A stretch of DNA of 6,658 nucleotides from the NCBI GenBank assembly GCA_016293265.1, contig JAEDEN010000087.1, positions 1-6,658 of the forward strand. Reading direction: 5' to 3'. Origin of the DNA: Oscillospiraceae bacterium (GTDB lineage: Bacteria > Bacillota > Clostridia > Oscillospirales > Oscillospiraceae). A program made the translations under genes and the position numbers. Positions 1 through 6,000 of this stretch are shown piece by piece (the stretch's first letter is position 1; each line of letters opens with the position of its first letter). The notes beneath the pieces are model-generated. The model did no database searches. It saw only the letters and a program-made list of their open reading frames with translations, and had not been told where the DNA came from.

Positions 1-893
1 ACGCCCACGAACATCTCCACAAAGTCGGAGCCGGAGATGGAGAAGAAGGGGACGTTGGCCTCGCCGGCCACAGCCTTGGCCAGCAGGGTCTTGCCGGTGC
101 CCGGAGGGCCCACCAGCAGCGCGCCCTTGGGGAGCTTGGCGCCGATGTCGGTGTACTTCTGGGGATTATGCAGGAAGTCGATGATCTCGGTGAGGGATTC
201 CTTGGCCTCGTCCTGGCCGGCCACGTCCTTGAAGGTGACGCCGGTGGACTTCTCCATATACACCTTGGCGTTGGCCTTGCCCACGCCGCCGATGCCGCCC
301 ATGCCGCCCATGCCCTTTTTGGCCATGAAGTTCATCACCAGGGTCAGGCCCAGGATGGCGATGACGAAGGGCAGCATATTCAGGAAGAATATGGTGATGC
401 CGCTCATGGGGGCCTGGTAGTTTTTGTCGATGTCCGTGACGCCGTATTCCTCCAGGAAGGCCACCACGGCATCGTTGCTCTCCACCTGCACGGTGAACAG
501 CTCCAGCTTCACGGGCTTGGCGCCCTCCTTGGGGAGGTACTCCTTCGAGGCCGTGTCGGGGACAAAGACAGCGTATTCGTCCTTTTCCGCGTTGTAGACG
601 AACCGGGTGCCCTCCTTGTCGGTGTAGGTGTAGCCGTCAACGGGGGTGACGATGAGGATGGCCTCCTCGTTGTCAAAGCCCACGGAGGCCACCTGGCCCT
701 CCTTCACCATTTCGCGGTACTGGCCGTACTCCAGATTCACGGAGGAGGCGTGGCGGGTGGCGCCGGACATATAGTCCCCGGCGAAGCTGATGAGGACGGT
801 GAGGAACAGCGCCCAGCTCACCAGGGACAAAATGCCCCGGAGGTTGTTGTTGTTTTTGCCCTGGTTGGGCCGCTTGTTGTTTTTTTGATCCAT
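1..893 (-). CDS. ftsH: ATP-dependent zinc metalloprotease FtsH, N-terminal part (cut by window edge)
   Basis: FtsH is a membrane-anchored hexameric AAA+ protease that extracts and degrades misfolded membrane proteins and short-lived regulators. The 297 residues visible read from ATG at 893-891. In order they are: a basic, Asn-rich cytosolic leader (1-19), TM1 (about 20-38), an extracytoplasmic domain (about 43-160), TM2 (about 163-187), a Gly/Met-rich linker (GMGGMGGIGGVG, about residues 191-203) and the start of the AAA domain. The AAA part shows the FtsH hallmark TFKDVAGQDEAKE (about 219-231), Walker A GPPGTGKT (262-269) and the pore region SGSDFVEMFVGV at the edge. The rest of the AAA module and the HEXXH protease domain lie beyond base 1. 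The start is supported by AAAGGAGT at 911-904, ten bases upstream. Walker A sits about 60-70 residues further in than in E. coli FtsH, because the extracytoplasmic domain is longer. The identification is secure. Confidence 0.96.
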   Translation of the reverse strand, partial: MDQKNNKRPNQGKNNNNLRGILSLVSWALFLTVLISFAGDYMSGATRHASSVNLEYGQYREMVKEGQVASVGFDNEEAILIVTPVDGYTYTDKEGTRFVYNAEKDEYAVFVPDTASKEYLPKEGAKPVKLELFTVQVESNDAVVAFLEEYGVTDIDKNYQAPMSGITIFFLNMLPFVIAILGLTLVMNFMAKKGMGGMGGIGGVGKANAKVYMEKSTGVTFKDVAGQDEAKESLTEIIDFLHNPQKYTDIGAKLPKGALLVGPPGTGKTLLAKAVAGEANVPFFSISGSDFVEMFVG

Positions 894-940
894 ATATCGG
901 AAGACTCCTTTCTGAGGAATGTTCTTCAAAAGTATTATGG

Positions 941-969
941 AGTATAACACAAACCCCCAAAACTCACAA
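941..969 (-). promoter_or_regulatory. Predicted sigma-A promoter for ftsH (extended -10)
   Basis: On the - strand, TTGTGA (969-964) is followed after 17 bases by TATACT (946-941), with TG one base upstream of the -10 (949-948), an extended -10 element. Transcription would begin near 934, leaving a leader of about 40 bases that carries the ftsH ribosome binding site. This is a motif-based prediction with no experimental support. Confidence 0.6.
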
Positions 970-1012
970 GGCGGGAGAAAGGGCTTTTTCATGAAGTTTC
1001 TGTAAATTTAGC

Positions 1013-1041
1013 TTTATTGCGGGAAAGGATTATGGTACAAT
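1013..1041 (+). promoter_or_regulatory. Predicted promoter for rlmB (extended -10, weak -35)
   Basis: TACAAT at 1036-1041 is preceded by TGG at 1033-1035, giving an extended -10 (TGgTACAAT). The hexamer 17 bases upstream, TTTATT at 1013-1018, matches the -35 consensus poorly, so recognition probably leans on the TG element. The start site would be near 1048, about 40 bases before the rlmB ATG. It diverges from the ftsH promoter, with about 43 bases between the two -35 boxes. Confidence 0.55.
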
Positions 1042-1088
1042 GATTTTAACTATGGCAAAATCAATTCTCCAAGGAGTTAATCATACGT

Positions 1089-1859
1089 ATGGACGAACAG
1101 AAAAAAGACGCCCTGACCGCCGGGGCAGACGGTATCATCGAGGGCCGCAACGCCGTCATCGAGGCCCTGCGGGCGGGGGAGAACATCGACAAGATCTACC
1201 TCCAGAAGGGGGAGACCGACAAGACCCTGGGCCATATCGCCTCCAAGGCCCGGGCGGCGGGCATCGTGGTGGTGGACGCGGACAAGCGCAAGCTGGACAC
1301 CATGAGCCGCACCCATGCCCACCAGGGCGTCATCGCCCTGGCCGCCATGCGGGAGTATGTCAGCGTGGAGGACATCCTGGCCAAGGCCGCCGAAAAGGGG
1401 GAGGCGCCCCTCATCGTCGTGTGCGACGAGATCTCCGACCCCCACAACCTGGGGGCCATCATCCGCACCGCCGAGTGCGCCGGAGCCCACGGCGTCATCA
1501 TCCCCAAGCGCCGCAGCGCGGGGCTGACGGCGGTGGTGGCCAAGACCTCCGCCGGGGCCGTCGCCCACATGAGCGTGGCCCGGGTGGCCAATATCCCCTC
1601 CCTGCTGAAGGACCTGAAAAAGCAGGGGGTCTGGGTCTTCGGCACCGCCGCCGGCGGTACCACCAGGCTCTATGACGCGGACCTCCGGGGCGCCGCCGCC
1701 ATCGTCATCGGCAGCGAGGGGGACGGTATGACCCGCCTGGCCCAGGAAAACTGTGACTTTTTGGTGAGTATCCCCATGCAGGGCAAGCTCAATTCCCTCA
1801 ACGCCTCCGCCGCCGCGGCCATTTTGCTCTACGAGGCCGTCCGGCAGCGCCTGGGCTGA
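1089..1859 (+). CDS. rlmB: 23S rRNA (guanosine-2'-O-)-methyltransferase RlmB, TrmH/SpoU family
   Basis: This enzyme transfers a methyl group from S-adenosylmethionine to a ribose 2'-OH. In the RlmB branch the target is a conserved guanosine of the 23S rRNA P-loop (G2251 in E. coli numbering). The 256 residues fit the family (about 245-255). The N-terminal substrate-binding domain has the typical IEGRNAVIEALRAG (17-30) and ends near HQGVIALAA (78-86). The SPOUT knot domain shows motif 1 (DEISDPHNLGAIIR, 113-126, with the Asn and Arg used in catalysis), motif 2 (IGSEGDGM, 207-214) and motif 3 (SLNASAAAAI, 236-245), which form the trefoil-knot SAM pocket. ATG at 1089 follows AAGGAG (1071-1076) at 12 bases, slightly long. 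It has its own promoter, divergent from ftsH, and is followed after 85 bases by the ATPase-like gene. TrmH-family paralogues with other RNA targets are hard to separate by sequence alone, but the N-terminal domain favours RlmB. Confidence 0.92.
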   Translation: MDEQKKDALTAGADGIIEGRNAVIEALRAGENIDKIYLQKGETDKTLGHIASKARAAGIVVVDADKRKLDTMSRTHAHQGVIALAAMREYVSVEDILAKAAEKGEAPLIVVCDEISDPHNLGAIIRTAECAGAHGVIIPKRRSAGLTAVVAKTSAGAVAHMSVARVANIPSLLKDLKKQGVWVFGTAAGGTTRLYDADLRGAAAIVIGSEGDGMTRLAQENCDFLVSIPMQGKLNSLNASAAAAILLYEAVRQRLG

Positions 1860-1867
1860 GGGGAAAG

Positions 1868-1884
1868 GCGCCCCGCCGGGGCGC
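1868..1884 (+). other. GC-only hairpin between rlmB and the ATPase-like gene
   Basis: GCGCCCC (1868-1874) and GGGGCGC (1878-1884) form a perfect 7-bp stem with a 3-base loop, nine bases after the rlmB stop. No T-run follows, so it is not a canonical intrinsic terminator. It could slow 3' exonucleases or separate expression of the two genes. It also ends immediately before an in-frame GTG that was rejected as a start. Confidence 0.45.
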
Positions 1885-1933
1885 GTGGGACGGGGACCCG
1901 GCAGCGGGGCCCGCGAGAGAAACAGAAACGCAA

Positions 1934-1939
1934 GAGGGA
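1934..1939 (+). promoter_or_regulatory. Ribosome binding site that sets the start of the ATPase-like gene
   Basis: GAGGGA (1934-1939) lies five bases before ATG at 1945. The alternative in-frame GTG at 1885 is preceded by the GC hairpin arm and no purine-rich site. ATG 1945 is therefore the preferred start, giving 696 rather than 716 residues. Confidence 0.6.
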
Positions 1940-1944
1940 CTTTC

Positions 1945-4035
1945 ATGGCTTCCAAACAAAAGGACAATCAATATGACGACGCCTTCCTGACGGATGTGCC
2001 CGCCGGGGAGGAGGAATTCTCCCTGGAGGAGATCCTGGCGGAATACGGCGGCAGCCGCTCCCAGAAGCTGATGGAGGATGTGGAGCGCACCGTGGAGCCG
2101 CCCCCCGCGGAGGAAAAGACGCCGGCGGAAAAGACACCGGAGGAGCCCGACCCGGCGGAGCAGACCCGGGCCCGGGCCCGGGACAAGCTCCTGGCCCAGG
2201 CGGTGGACCTGGAAAAGCTGGAGCGGGAGCTGCCCCGTCCGCCCCGGCCCGTCTCCCTGGAGGAGGTGGTGGGCAGCACCGTGGAGGCGGTGATGGAGGA
2301 GCGGGAGCCCCTTTTGAAGCCCCGCCGCTCCCTCTTTTCCCGCCGGAAGCTGGAGGATACCGAGCAGCTCCCCACGCCTCCCGAACCGGAGGAGGAGGTG
2401 GCCGAGCCCATCGGCCCGGAGATGGAGCTGTCCGAGGCGGCGGCGGACTATAAAAAGAAGTTTCAGAGGCAGAACGGCACGCTGCTGCCTGCCTTTTTCA
2501 TCGCACTGCTGCCCACGGCGGCCATGATGGCGGAGGCCTACGGCCTGGCCATCCCCTATTGGACGGGGGATACCCGGCTCCAGACCATCGCGTACCTGGT
2601 GTGCCTGGCGGCGGTGAGCCTTCTTTGCCGCAAGGTCTTTGTCCGGGGCGTGGAGCGGCTGCTGGAGCGGCGCTGCACCAGCGAGCTGCTGATCTCCGGG
2701 GCGGCCCTGGCCGCCATGGGGGACTGCGTGGTGCGGCTGGCCTCCCAGACCCGGGCGGAAGCGGTCCCCTACGCCGCCGTCAGCTGCCTGGCGCTGTTTT
2801 TTGCCCAGTGGGGCGGCAGCCGTTCGGACAGGGGCTTTGCCGACGCCTTCCGGGCCGCCGCTATGGACGACGACCCGCCCTATCTCGTCACCGACACGGA
2901 AAAGGGGGCCTGCAAACAGCGGGGCAGCGTCCCCGGCTTTTATACCACCGCCATGGGCGCCGACGCGTCCTCCACCGCCCAGGCGGTTCTGCTGCCCCTT
3001 GTGGGTATGGCGGCCCTGGTGCTGGCGGGGCTGACCTCCCTGGGCCAGGGGCGGAAGGGTGATTTTCTGCTGCACCTTTCCATCCTCCTCACCGCGGGAG
3101 GAACCTTTGCCCTGCCCCTTTGCTGGGGCCTGCCCTGGGGCGGCCTGGCCCGCCACCTGCAAAAGGCGGGCTGCGCCGTGGCCGGCTGGAGCGGCGGGGA
3201 GAAGATCAGCCGCCGGGGCTATATGATCGTCACGGACAGCGACCTCTTCCCCCCCGGCGCCGTCCAGCTCAACGGCATGAAGATCTACGCCGAGGAGCGC
3301 CGGAAGGTGATCTCCTACGCCGCCAGCATGGCCCGCTCCGCCGACTGCGGCCTCAGCCGGCTGTTCGACGGCCTTTTGCGGGGGGAGATGGGCCGGTATG
3401 TGACGGTGGATGATTTCGGCTTTTACGAGGAGGGGGGCTACTCCGGCACCATCCGGGGGGAGTCCGTCCTCATGGGCACCGCCTCCTTTATGCGCAAGAT
3501 GGGGGTGATCCTCCCCGGGGACATCAATCTCAAGACCGGTGTGTTCCTCTCCGTGGACCGGGAGCTCATCGCCGTGTTCGCCGTGAAGTACAACCCCTCG
3601 GAAAATGTGGACTTCGCCCTGCGGATGATGCGCCGCAACCACGTCACCGCCATCCTGGCCTCCCGGGATCCCAATGTGAATCCCACCCTGCTGAAGCGGA
3701 AGTTCCACCGGGGGATCCGGGTGGAGTACCCCGGCCTTACGGAACGGGTGGCGCTCAGCGAGGCGGGGAAGGACCGGGACCTGCCCCGGGCCCTCCTCTT
3801 CCGGGAGGGACTGCTGCCCTATGCGGAGACGGTGGTGGGCAGCCGCAGGCTCTGCCGGGCGGTGCGGCGGTCCGTGGGGCTGTCCCTGCTGGGCAGCGCC
3901 GCCGGGACGCTGCTGACGGCCTATCTGGCCGCCCTGGGGGCCTACGCCCTCATGTCCCCCCTGGCGCTGGAGGCCTTTTTGCTTTTGTGGACTCTGCCGG
4001 TCCTTTTGATGAGCGACCTGGCAGGCCGGTATTGA
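1945..4035 (+). CDS. Degenerate P1B-type (heavy-metal) ATPase-like membrane protein, probable pseudoenzyme
   Basis: No described function is recognised. The 696 residues comprise an acidic Pro/Glu-rich cytosolic region (1-170), six hydrophobic segments (about 179-200, 212-229, 246-265, 273-289, 345-366, 374-396), a soluble region (about 400-640) and two more membrane segments (about 643-668, 671-690). This is the 6+2 layout of P1B metal pumps such as CopA and ZntA. The soluble part also resembles their N/P domains: YSGTIRGESVLMGTASFM (499-516) fits the N-domain end, and LKTGVFLSVDRELIAVFAVK (529-548) followed by MMRRNHVTAILASRD (561-575) fits the stretch leading to MLTGDN. The chemistry is missing. 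CPC in TM6 is replaced by AGGTFALPL, DKTGTLT by DSDLFPPG (431-438, Asp431 at the expected place), the HP motif by DCG (467-469), and GDGxND is absent. The TM4-TM5 loop is only about 55 residues and lacks TGE. The reading frame is intact over 2.1 kb, which argues for a retained non-pumping protein rather than a decaying gene. A divergent membrane HAD-type protein is the alternative. It probably shares the rlmB transcript and ends at a terminator. Confidence 0.72.
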   Translation: MASKQKDNQYDDAFLTDVPAGEEEFSLEEILAEYGGSRSQKLMEDVERTVEPPPAEEKTPAEKTPEEPDPAEQTRARARDKLLAQAVDLEKLERELPRPPRPVSLEEVVGSTVEAVMEEREPLLKPRRSLFSRRKLEDTEQLPTPPEPEEEVAEPIGPEMELSEAAADYKKKFQRQNGTLLPAFFIALLPTAAMMAEAYGLAIPYWTGDTRLQTIAYLVCLAAVSLLCRKVFVRGVERLLERRCTSELLISGAALAAMGDCVVRLASQTRAEAVPYAAVSCLALFFAQWGGSRSDRGFADAFRAAAMDDDPPYLVTDTEKGACKQRGSVPGFYTTAMGADASSTAQAVLLPLVGMAALVLAGLTSLGQGRKGDFLLHLSILLTAGGTFALPLCWGLPWGGLARHLQKAGCAVAGWSGGEKISRRGYMIVTDSDLFPPGAVQLNGMKIYAEERRKVISYAASMARSADCGLSRLFDGLLRGEMGRYVTVDDFGFYEEGGYSGTIRGESVLMGTASFMRKMGVILPGDINLKTGVFLSVDRELIAVFAVKYNPSENVDFALRMMRRNHVTAILASRDPNVNPTLLKRKFHRGIRVEYPGLTERVALSEAGKDRDLPRALLFREGLLPYAETVVGSRRLCRAVRRSVGLSLLGSAAGTLLTAYLAALGAYALMSPLALEAFLLLWTLPVLLMSDLAGRY

Positions 4036-4042
4036 TCCAAAA

Positions 4043-4077
4043 CCGCAGACCGCCTGTGGCGGCCTGCGGCTTTTTTT
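4043..4077 (+). terminator. Intrinsic terminator after the ATPase-like gene
   Basis: CCGCAGaCCGCC (4043-4054) pairs with GGCGGcCTGCGG (4058-4069) around a TGT loop, with one A/C mismatch, and is followed by seven T (4071-4077). It starts seven bases after the stop codon. It separates the rlmB-side transcript from the GntR operon. Confidence 0.93.
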
Positions 4078-4108
4078 GCCCGGAATGAAAAATTTTTCCC
4101 CATTCTCC

Positions 4109-4136
4109 TTGACAGACTGTGATTACTGCGTATACT
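4109..4136 (+). promoter_or_regulatory. Predicted strong sigma-A promoter of the GntR-ABC operon
   Basis: A perfect TTGACA (4109-4114) is followed after 16 bases by TATACT (4131-4136), placing the start site near 4143. A 12-base A/T palindrome, GAAAAATTTTTC (4087-4098), lies about 45-56 bases upstream of that start, where an UP element would sit. The -10 overlaps the palindromic operator, so a bound repressor would block polymerase. Confidence 0.8.
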
Positions 4137-4150
4137 GTATATGTACAGTA
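4133..4150. promoter_or_regulatory. Palindromic operator, probable GntR/YtrA-type binding site
   Basis: TACTGTA (4133-4139) and TACAGTA (4144-4150) form a perfect 7-base inverted repeat around TATG, overlapping the -10 box and the predicted start site. GntR-family dimers bind short palindromes built on GTnTAnAC-like cores, and YtrA-type regulators typically sit just upstream of their own operon. Autorepression by the regulator starting at 4168 is the likely reading; this is inference. Confidence 0.7.
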
Positions 4151-4155
4151 CGAAC

Positions 4156-4160
4156 GGAGG
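4156..4160 (+). promoter_or_regulatory. Ribosome binding site fixing the GntR start
   Basis: GGAGG (4156-4160) is seven bases upstream of ATG 4168. The longer in-frame option, ATG 4141, lies inside the operator at about the transcription start, with no ribosome site, so 4168 is chosen. Confidence 0.8.
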
Positions 4161-4167
4161 AACTTCC

Positions 4168-4545
4168 ATGGAACTCATCATCCGCAACAATGCCGCCCAA
4201 CCCATCTACGACCAGATCGCAAGCCAGATCAAAGACCAGATCCTCTCCGGCGCCCTGTCCCCCGGGGATGCACTGCCCTCCATCCGGGCCCTGGCAAAGG
4301 ATCTGAAGATCTCCGTCATCACCACCAAGCGGGCCTACGACGAGCTGGAGAGCGCCGGCTTTTTGTGCACCGTGGCGGGCAAGGGGTGCTTCGTGGCGGA
4401 AAAAAATCTGGATCTGATCCGGGAGCAGCGCCTCCGGGAACTGGAGGGCCACCTCCTGGCCGCCCGGGACCTTGCCCGGGGCTGCGGCGTAAGCCGGAAG
4501 GAGCTTGCCGATATGCTTTCCATCCTGATGGAGGAGGAATCTTAA
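4168..4545 (+). CDS. GntR-family transcriptional regulator, YtrA subfamily
   Basis: This 125-residue protein is a small DNA-binding repressor of the kind that controls adjacent ABC transporter genes. The winged helix-turn-helix spans about residues 11-78, with the GntR signature PIYDQIASQIKDQILSGAL (12-30), PGDALPSIRALAKDL (32-46), the recognition helix region ISVITTKRAYDELESAGF (48-65) and the wing VAGKGCFV (69-76). The C-terminal tail (79-125) is a short helical dimerisation segment, as in YtrA, with no effector-binding FCD or UTRA domain. How the signal is sensed is therefore not visible. It is the first gene of a three-gene operon: its TAA directly abuts the ATG of the ABC ATPase, and an operator-like palindrome lies over its promoter. 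In characterised YtrA-type systems, cell-wall-active antibiotics relieve repression. Whether that holds here is unknown. Confidence 0.92.
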   Translation: MELIIRNNAAQPIYDQIASQIKDQILSGALSPGDALPSIRALAKDLKISVITTKRAYDELESAGFLCTVAGKGCFVAEKNLDLIREQRLRELEGHLLAARDLARGCGVSRKELADMLSILMEEES

Positions 4546-5400
4546 ATGAATGCCATTGAATTGTCTCACATTGAAAAAAGCTTCCGCGATTTTGCCATTC
4601 GCGATTTGACCTTTGCCGTCCCGGAGGGCACCATCTGCGGCCTGGTGGGGGAAAACGGCGCGGGCAAATCCACCACCATCCGCCTTCTGATGGGCGCCCT
4701 GCGGCCCGACAGCGGCACCGCCGCCGTGCTGGGGACGGACACCGCCTCCCCGGAGTTCCGGGAGGTGAAGGAGCAGGTGGGTGTGGTGCTGGAGGACACC
4801 TATTTCGCCGGCTGCCTGGACGCGGAGGTCATCGGCCGCCTGATGGCCGGGACCTACCGTGACTGGGACAGCGCCCTGTACCGGAGCTACCTGAAGCGGC
4901 TGGAGCTGCCGGAGCGCAAGCGCTTCAAGGAGTATTCCCGCGGAATGCGGATGAAGCTGGGCATCGCCGCCGCATTGAGCCACCGTCCCAAGCTCCTGGT
5001 GCTGGATGAGCCCACGGCGGGCCTGGACCCCATCGTGCGGGATGAGGTGGTGGAGCTGTTCCGGGAGTATGCCCTGGAGGAGGGGGGCTCCATCCTCATC
5101 TCCTCCCATATCCTCAGCGACCTGGAAAAGCTGTGCGACTATATTGCCTTCCTCCACCAGGGGCGGCTTTTGTTCTGCCGGGAGAAGGACGCGCTGCTGG
5201 AGGAGTACGGCGTTTTCGTGGGCACCGCCGGCCAGGCGGACGCCCTGGACGGGGAAGCCGTCATCGGCCGGGAGGCAAACGGCCTGGGAGGGGTGCGGAT
5301 GCTGGTGCGCCGGGAGCTGGTGCCTTCCGCCTTCCCTCTGGAGAAACCCACGGTGGAGGATGTGATCCTCTTTACGGTGAAAGGAGCGAAACAACAATGA
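4546..5400 (+). CDS. ABC transporter ATP-binding protein (YtrB/BcrA/EcsA-like)
   Basis: This is the 284-residue cytoplasmic motor of an ABC-2 type exporter. The nucleotide-binding domain shows Walker A GENGAGKST (35-43), the Q-loop region VGVVLEDTYF (78-87, with acidic residues where a Gln is often found), signature YSRGMRMKL (130-138, a variant of LSGGQ common in this subfamily), Walker B LLVLDEP (150-156), D-loop GLDP (159-162) and switch His188 (SSHI). The last about 70 residues form the extra C-terminal domain usual for this group and end in a KPTVEDVILF motif (267-276). Translation is coupled on both sides. Its ATG directly follows the GntR stop, with GAGGAGGA (4531-4538) inside gntR as ribosome site, and its TGA overlaps the permease ATG as ATGA. 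Known relatives export peptides or lipids, or respond to envelope antibiotics; the substrate here cannot be read from sequence. Confidence 0.94.
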   Translation: MNAIELSHIEKSFRDFAIRDLTFAVPEGTICGLVGENGAGKSTTIRLLMGALRPDSGTAAVLGTDTASPEFREVKEQVGVVLEDTYFAGCLDAEVIGRLMAGTYRDWDSALYRSYLKRLELPERKRFKEYSRGMRMKLGIAAALSHRPKLLVLDEPTAGLDPIVRDEVVELFREYALEEGGSILISSHILSDLEKLCDYIAFLHQGRLLFCREKDALLEEYGVFVGTAGQADALDGEAVIGREANGLGGVRMLVRRELVPSAFPLEKPTVEDVILFTVKGAKQQ

Positions 5401-5987
5401 GAGCCCTGTTACAAAAGGACCTGTGCGTCCTCTGGCGGCAGATGAAGGTGTTTTTGCTGCTGGTACTGGTCTTTTCCCTGACGCCCTCCAACTTTCAGGA
5501 GGTGTTCGCGGTGGTGTATGTGGCCATGATCCCCTACACCATCTTTGCCCAGGATGAGGCCAGCAAGTGGAACGACCTGGCATCCATGCTGCCCTATTCC
5601 ACCCGGGATATCGTGGGGAGCAAGTACCTTCTGGGGGGCCTCAGCATCGTCTTGTCCATGGTGTTCAGCACGCTGGCGCGGTGCGTGTGGGCTCTGGCGG
5701 CCTCCCGGCCAATGGAACCGGGGATCACCCTCACCGCCGGCTGCGGCGCGGTGCTGATTATGGACCTCTCCCTGCCGCTGCTGTTCCGCTTCGGGGCGGA
5801 GAAGGGGAGAATGATGATGGTGCTGATGGTGGCCCTGGTCTGCGGCGGAGCGGGCGCCCTCTCCGGGTTTGTGGAGGAGGGCTTCCGCATGGGAAACGGG
5901 CTTCTTCCCCTGGCCGCTGCGGCAGCAGCCGCCACGGTGGTCTCCATTGGCGTTTCCGCCAGGATGTGGGAAAGACGGAAGAATTGA
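5397..5987 (+). CDS. ABC-2 type permease subunit
   Basis: This is the 196-residue membrane partner of the preceding ATPase; the two would form a dimeric exporter. About six hydrophobic segments are seen (near residues 18-30, 36-51, 77-101, 108-130, 139-158, 168-188). Between the second and third is the conserved cytoplasmic stretch FAQDEASKWNDLASMLPYS (50-68) followed by TRDIVGSKYL (69-78). That pattern (DE, W, LP, R, IV, SKYL) is typical of the small ABC-2 permeases paired with GntR-linked ATPases. The N-terminus, MRALLQKDLCVLWRQMK, is a typical amphipathic coupling helix. The start overlaps the ATPase stop by four bases (ATGA), and AAGGAG (5381-5386) lies ten bases upstream. Only one permease gene is present, so the membrane part is probably a homodimer. 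A hairpin follows the stop. Confidence 0.9.
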   Translation: MRALLQKDLCVLWRQMKVFLLLVLVFSLTPSNFQEVFAVVYVAMIPYTIFAQDEASKWNDLASMLPYSTRDIVGSKYLLGGLSIVLSMVFSTLARCVWALAASRPMEPGITLTAGCGAVLIMDLSLPLLFRFGAEKGRMMMVLMVALVCGGAGALSGFVEEGFRMGNGLLPLAAAAAAATVVSIGVSARMWERRKN

Positions 5988-6000
5988 AGAACCGGCGCCT

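Noticed and set aside
168..947. A 259-codon + strand frame across the ftsH region
   Set aside because: It is antisense to ftsH, which shows FtsH motifs throughout, and its translation is His/Gly/Val repeats typical of a shadow frame.
1885..1944. GTG at 1885 as the start of the ATPase-like gene, adding 20 residues
   Set aside because: No ribosome binding site precedes it and it abuts a GC hairpin. ATG 1945 has GAGGGA five bases upstream.
1798..3708. A 636-codon open frame on the - strand opposite the ATPase-like gene
   Set aside because: It is low-complexity (Gly, Gln, His, Arg), resembles no family, and lies opposite a gene with clear membrane and domain structure. Long antisense frames are expected in GC-rich coding DNA.
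4141..4167. ATG at 4141 as the GntR start
   Set aside because: It lies inside the operator at about the transcription start, without a ribosome site. ATG 4168 has GGAGG at ideal spacing and matches the usual YtrA N-terminus.
4777..4806. Acidic residues replacing the Q-loop Gln, and the SRGM signature, as signs of a defective ABC ATPase
   Set aside because: Such variants are common in the YtrB/EcsA-like subfamily, and Walker A, Walker B, D-loop and switch His are intact.
4123..5583. A 486-codon open frame on the - strand across gntR and the ABC ATPase gene
   Set aside because: It lies antisense to two genes with unmistakable family motifs, and its translation is compositionally biased with no recognisable domain.
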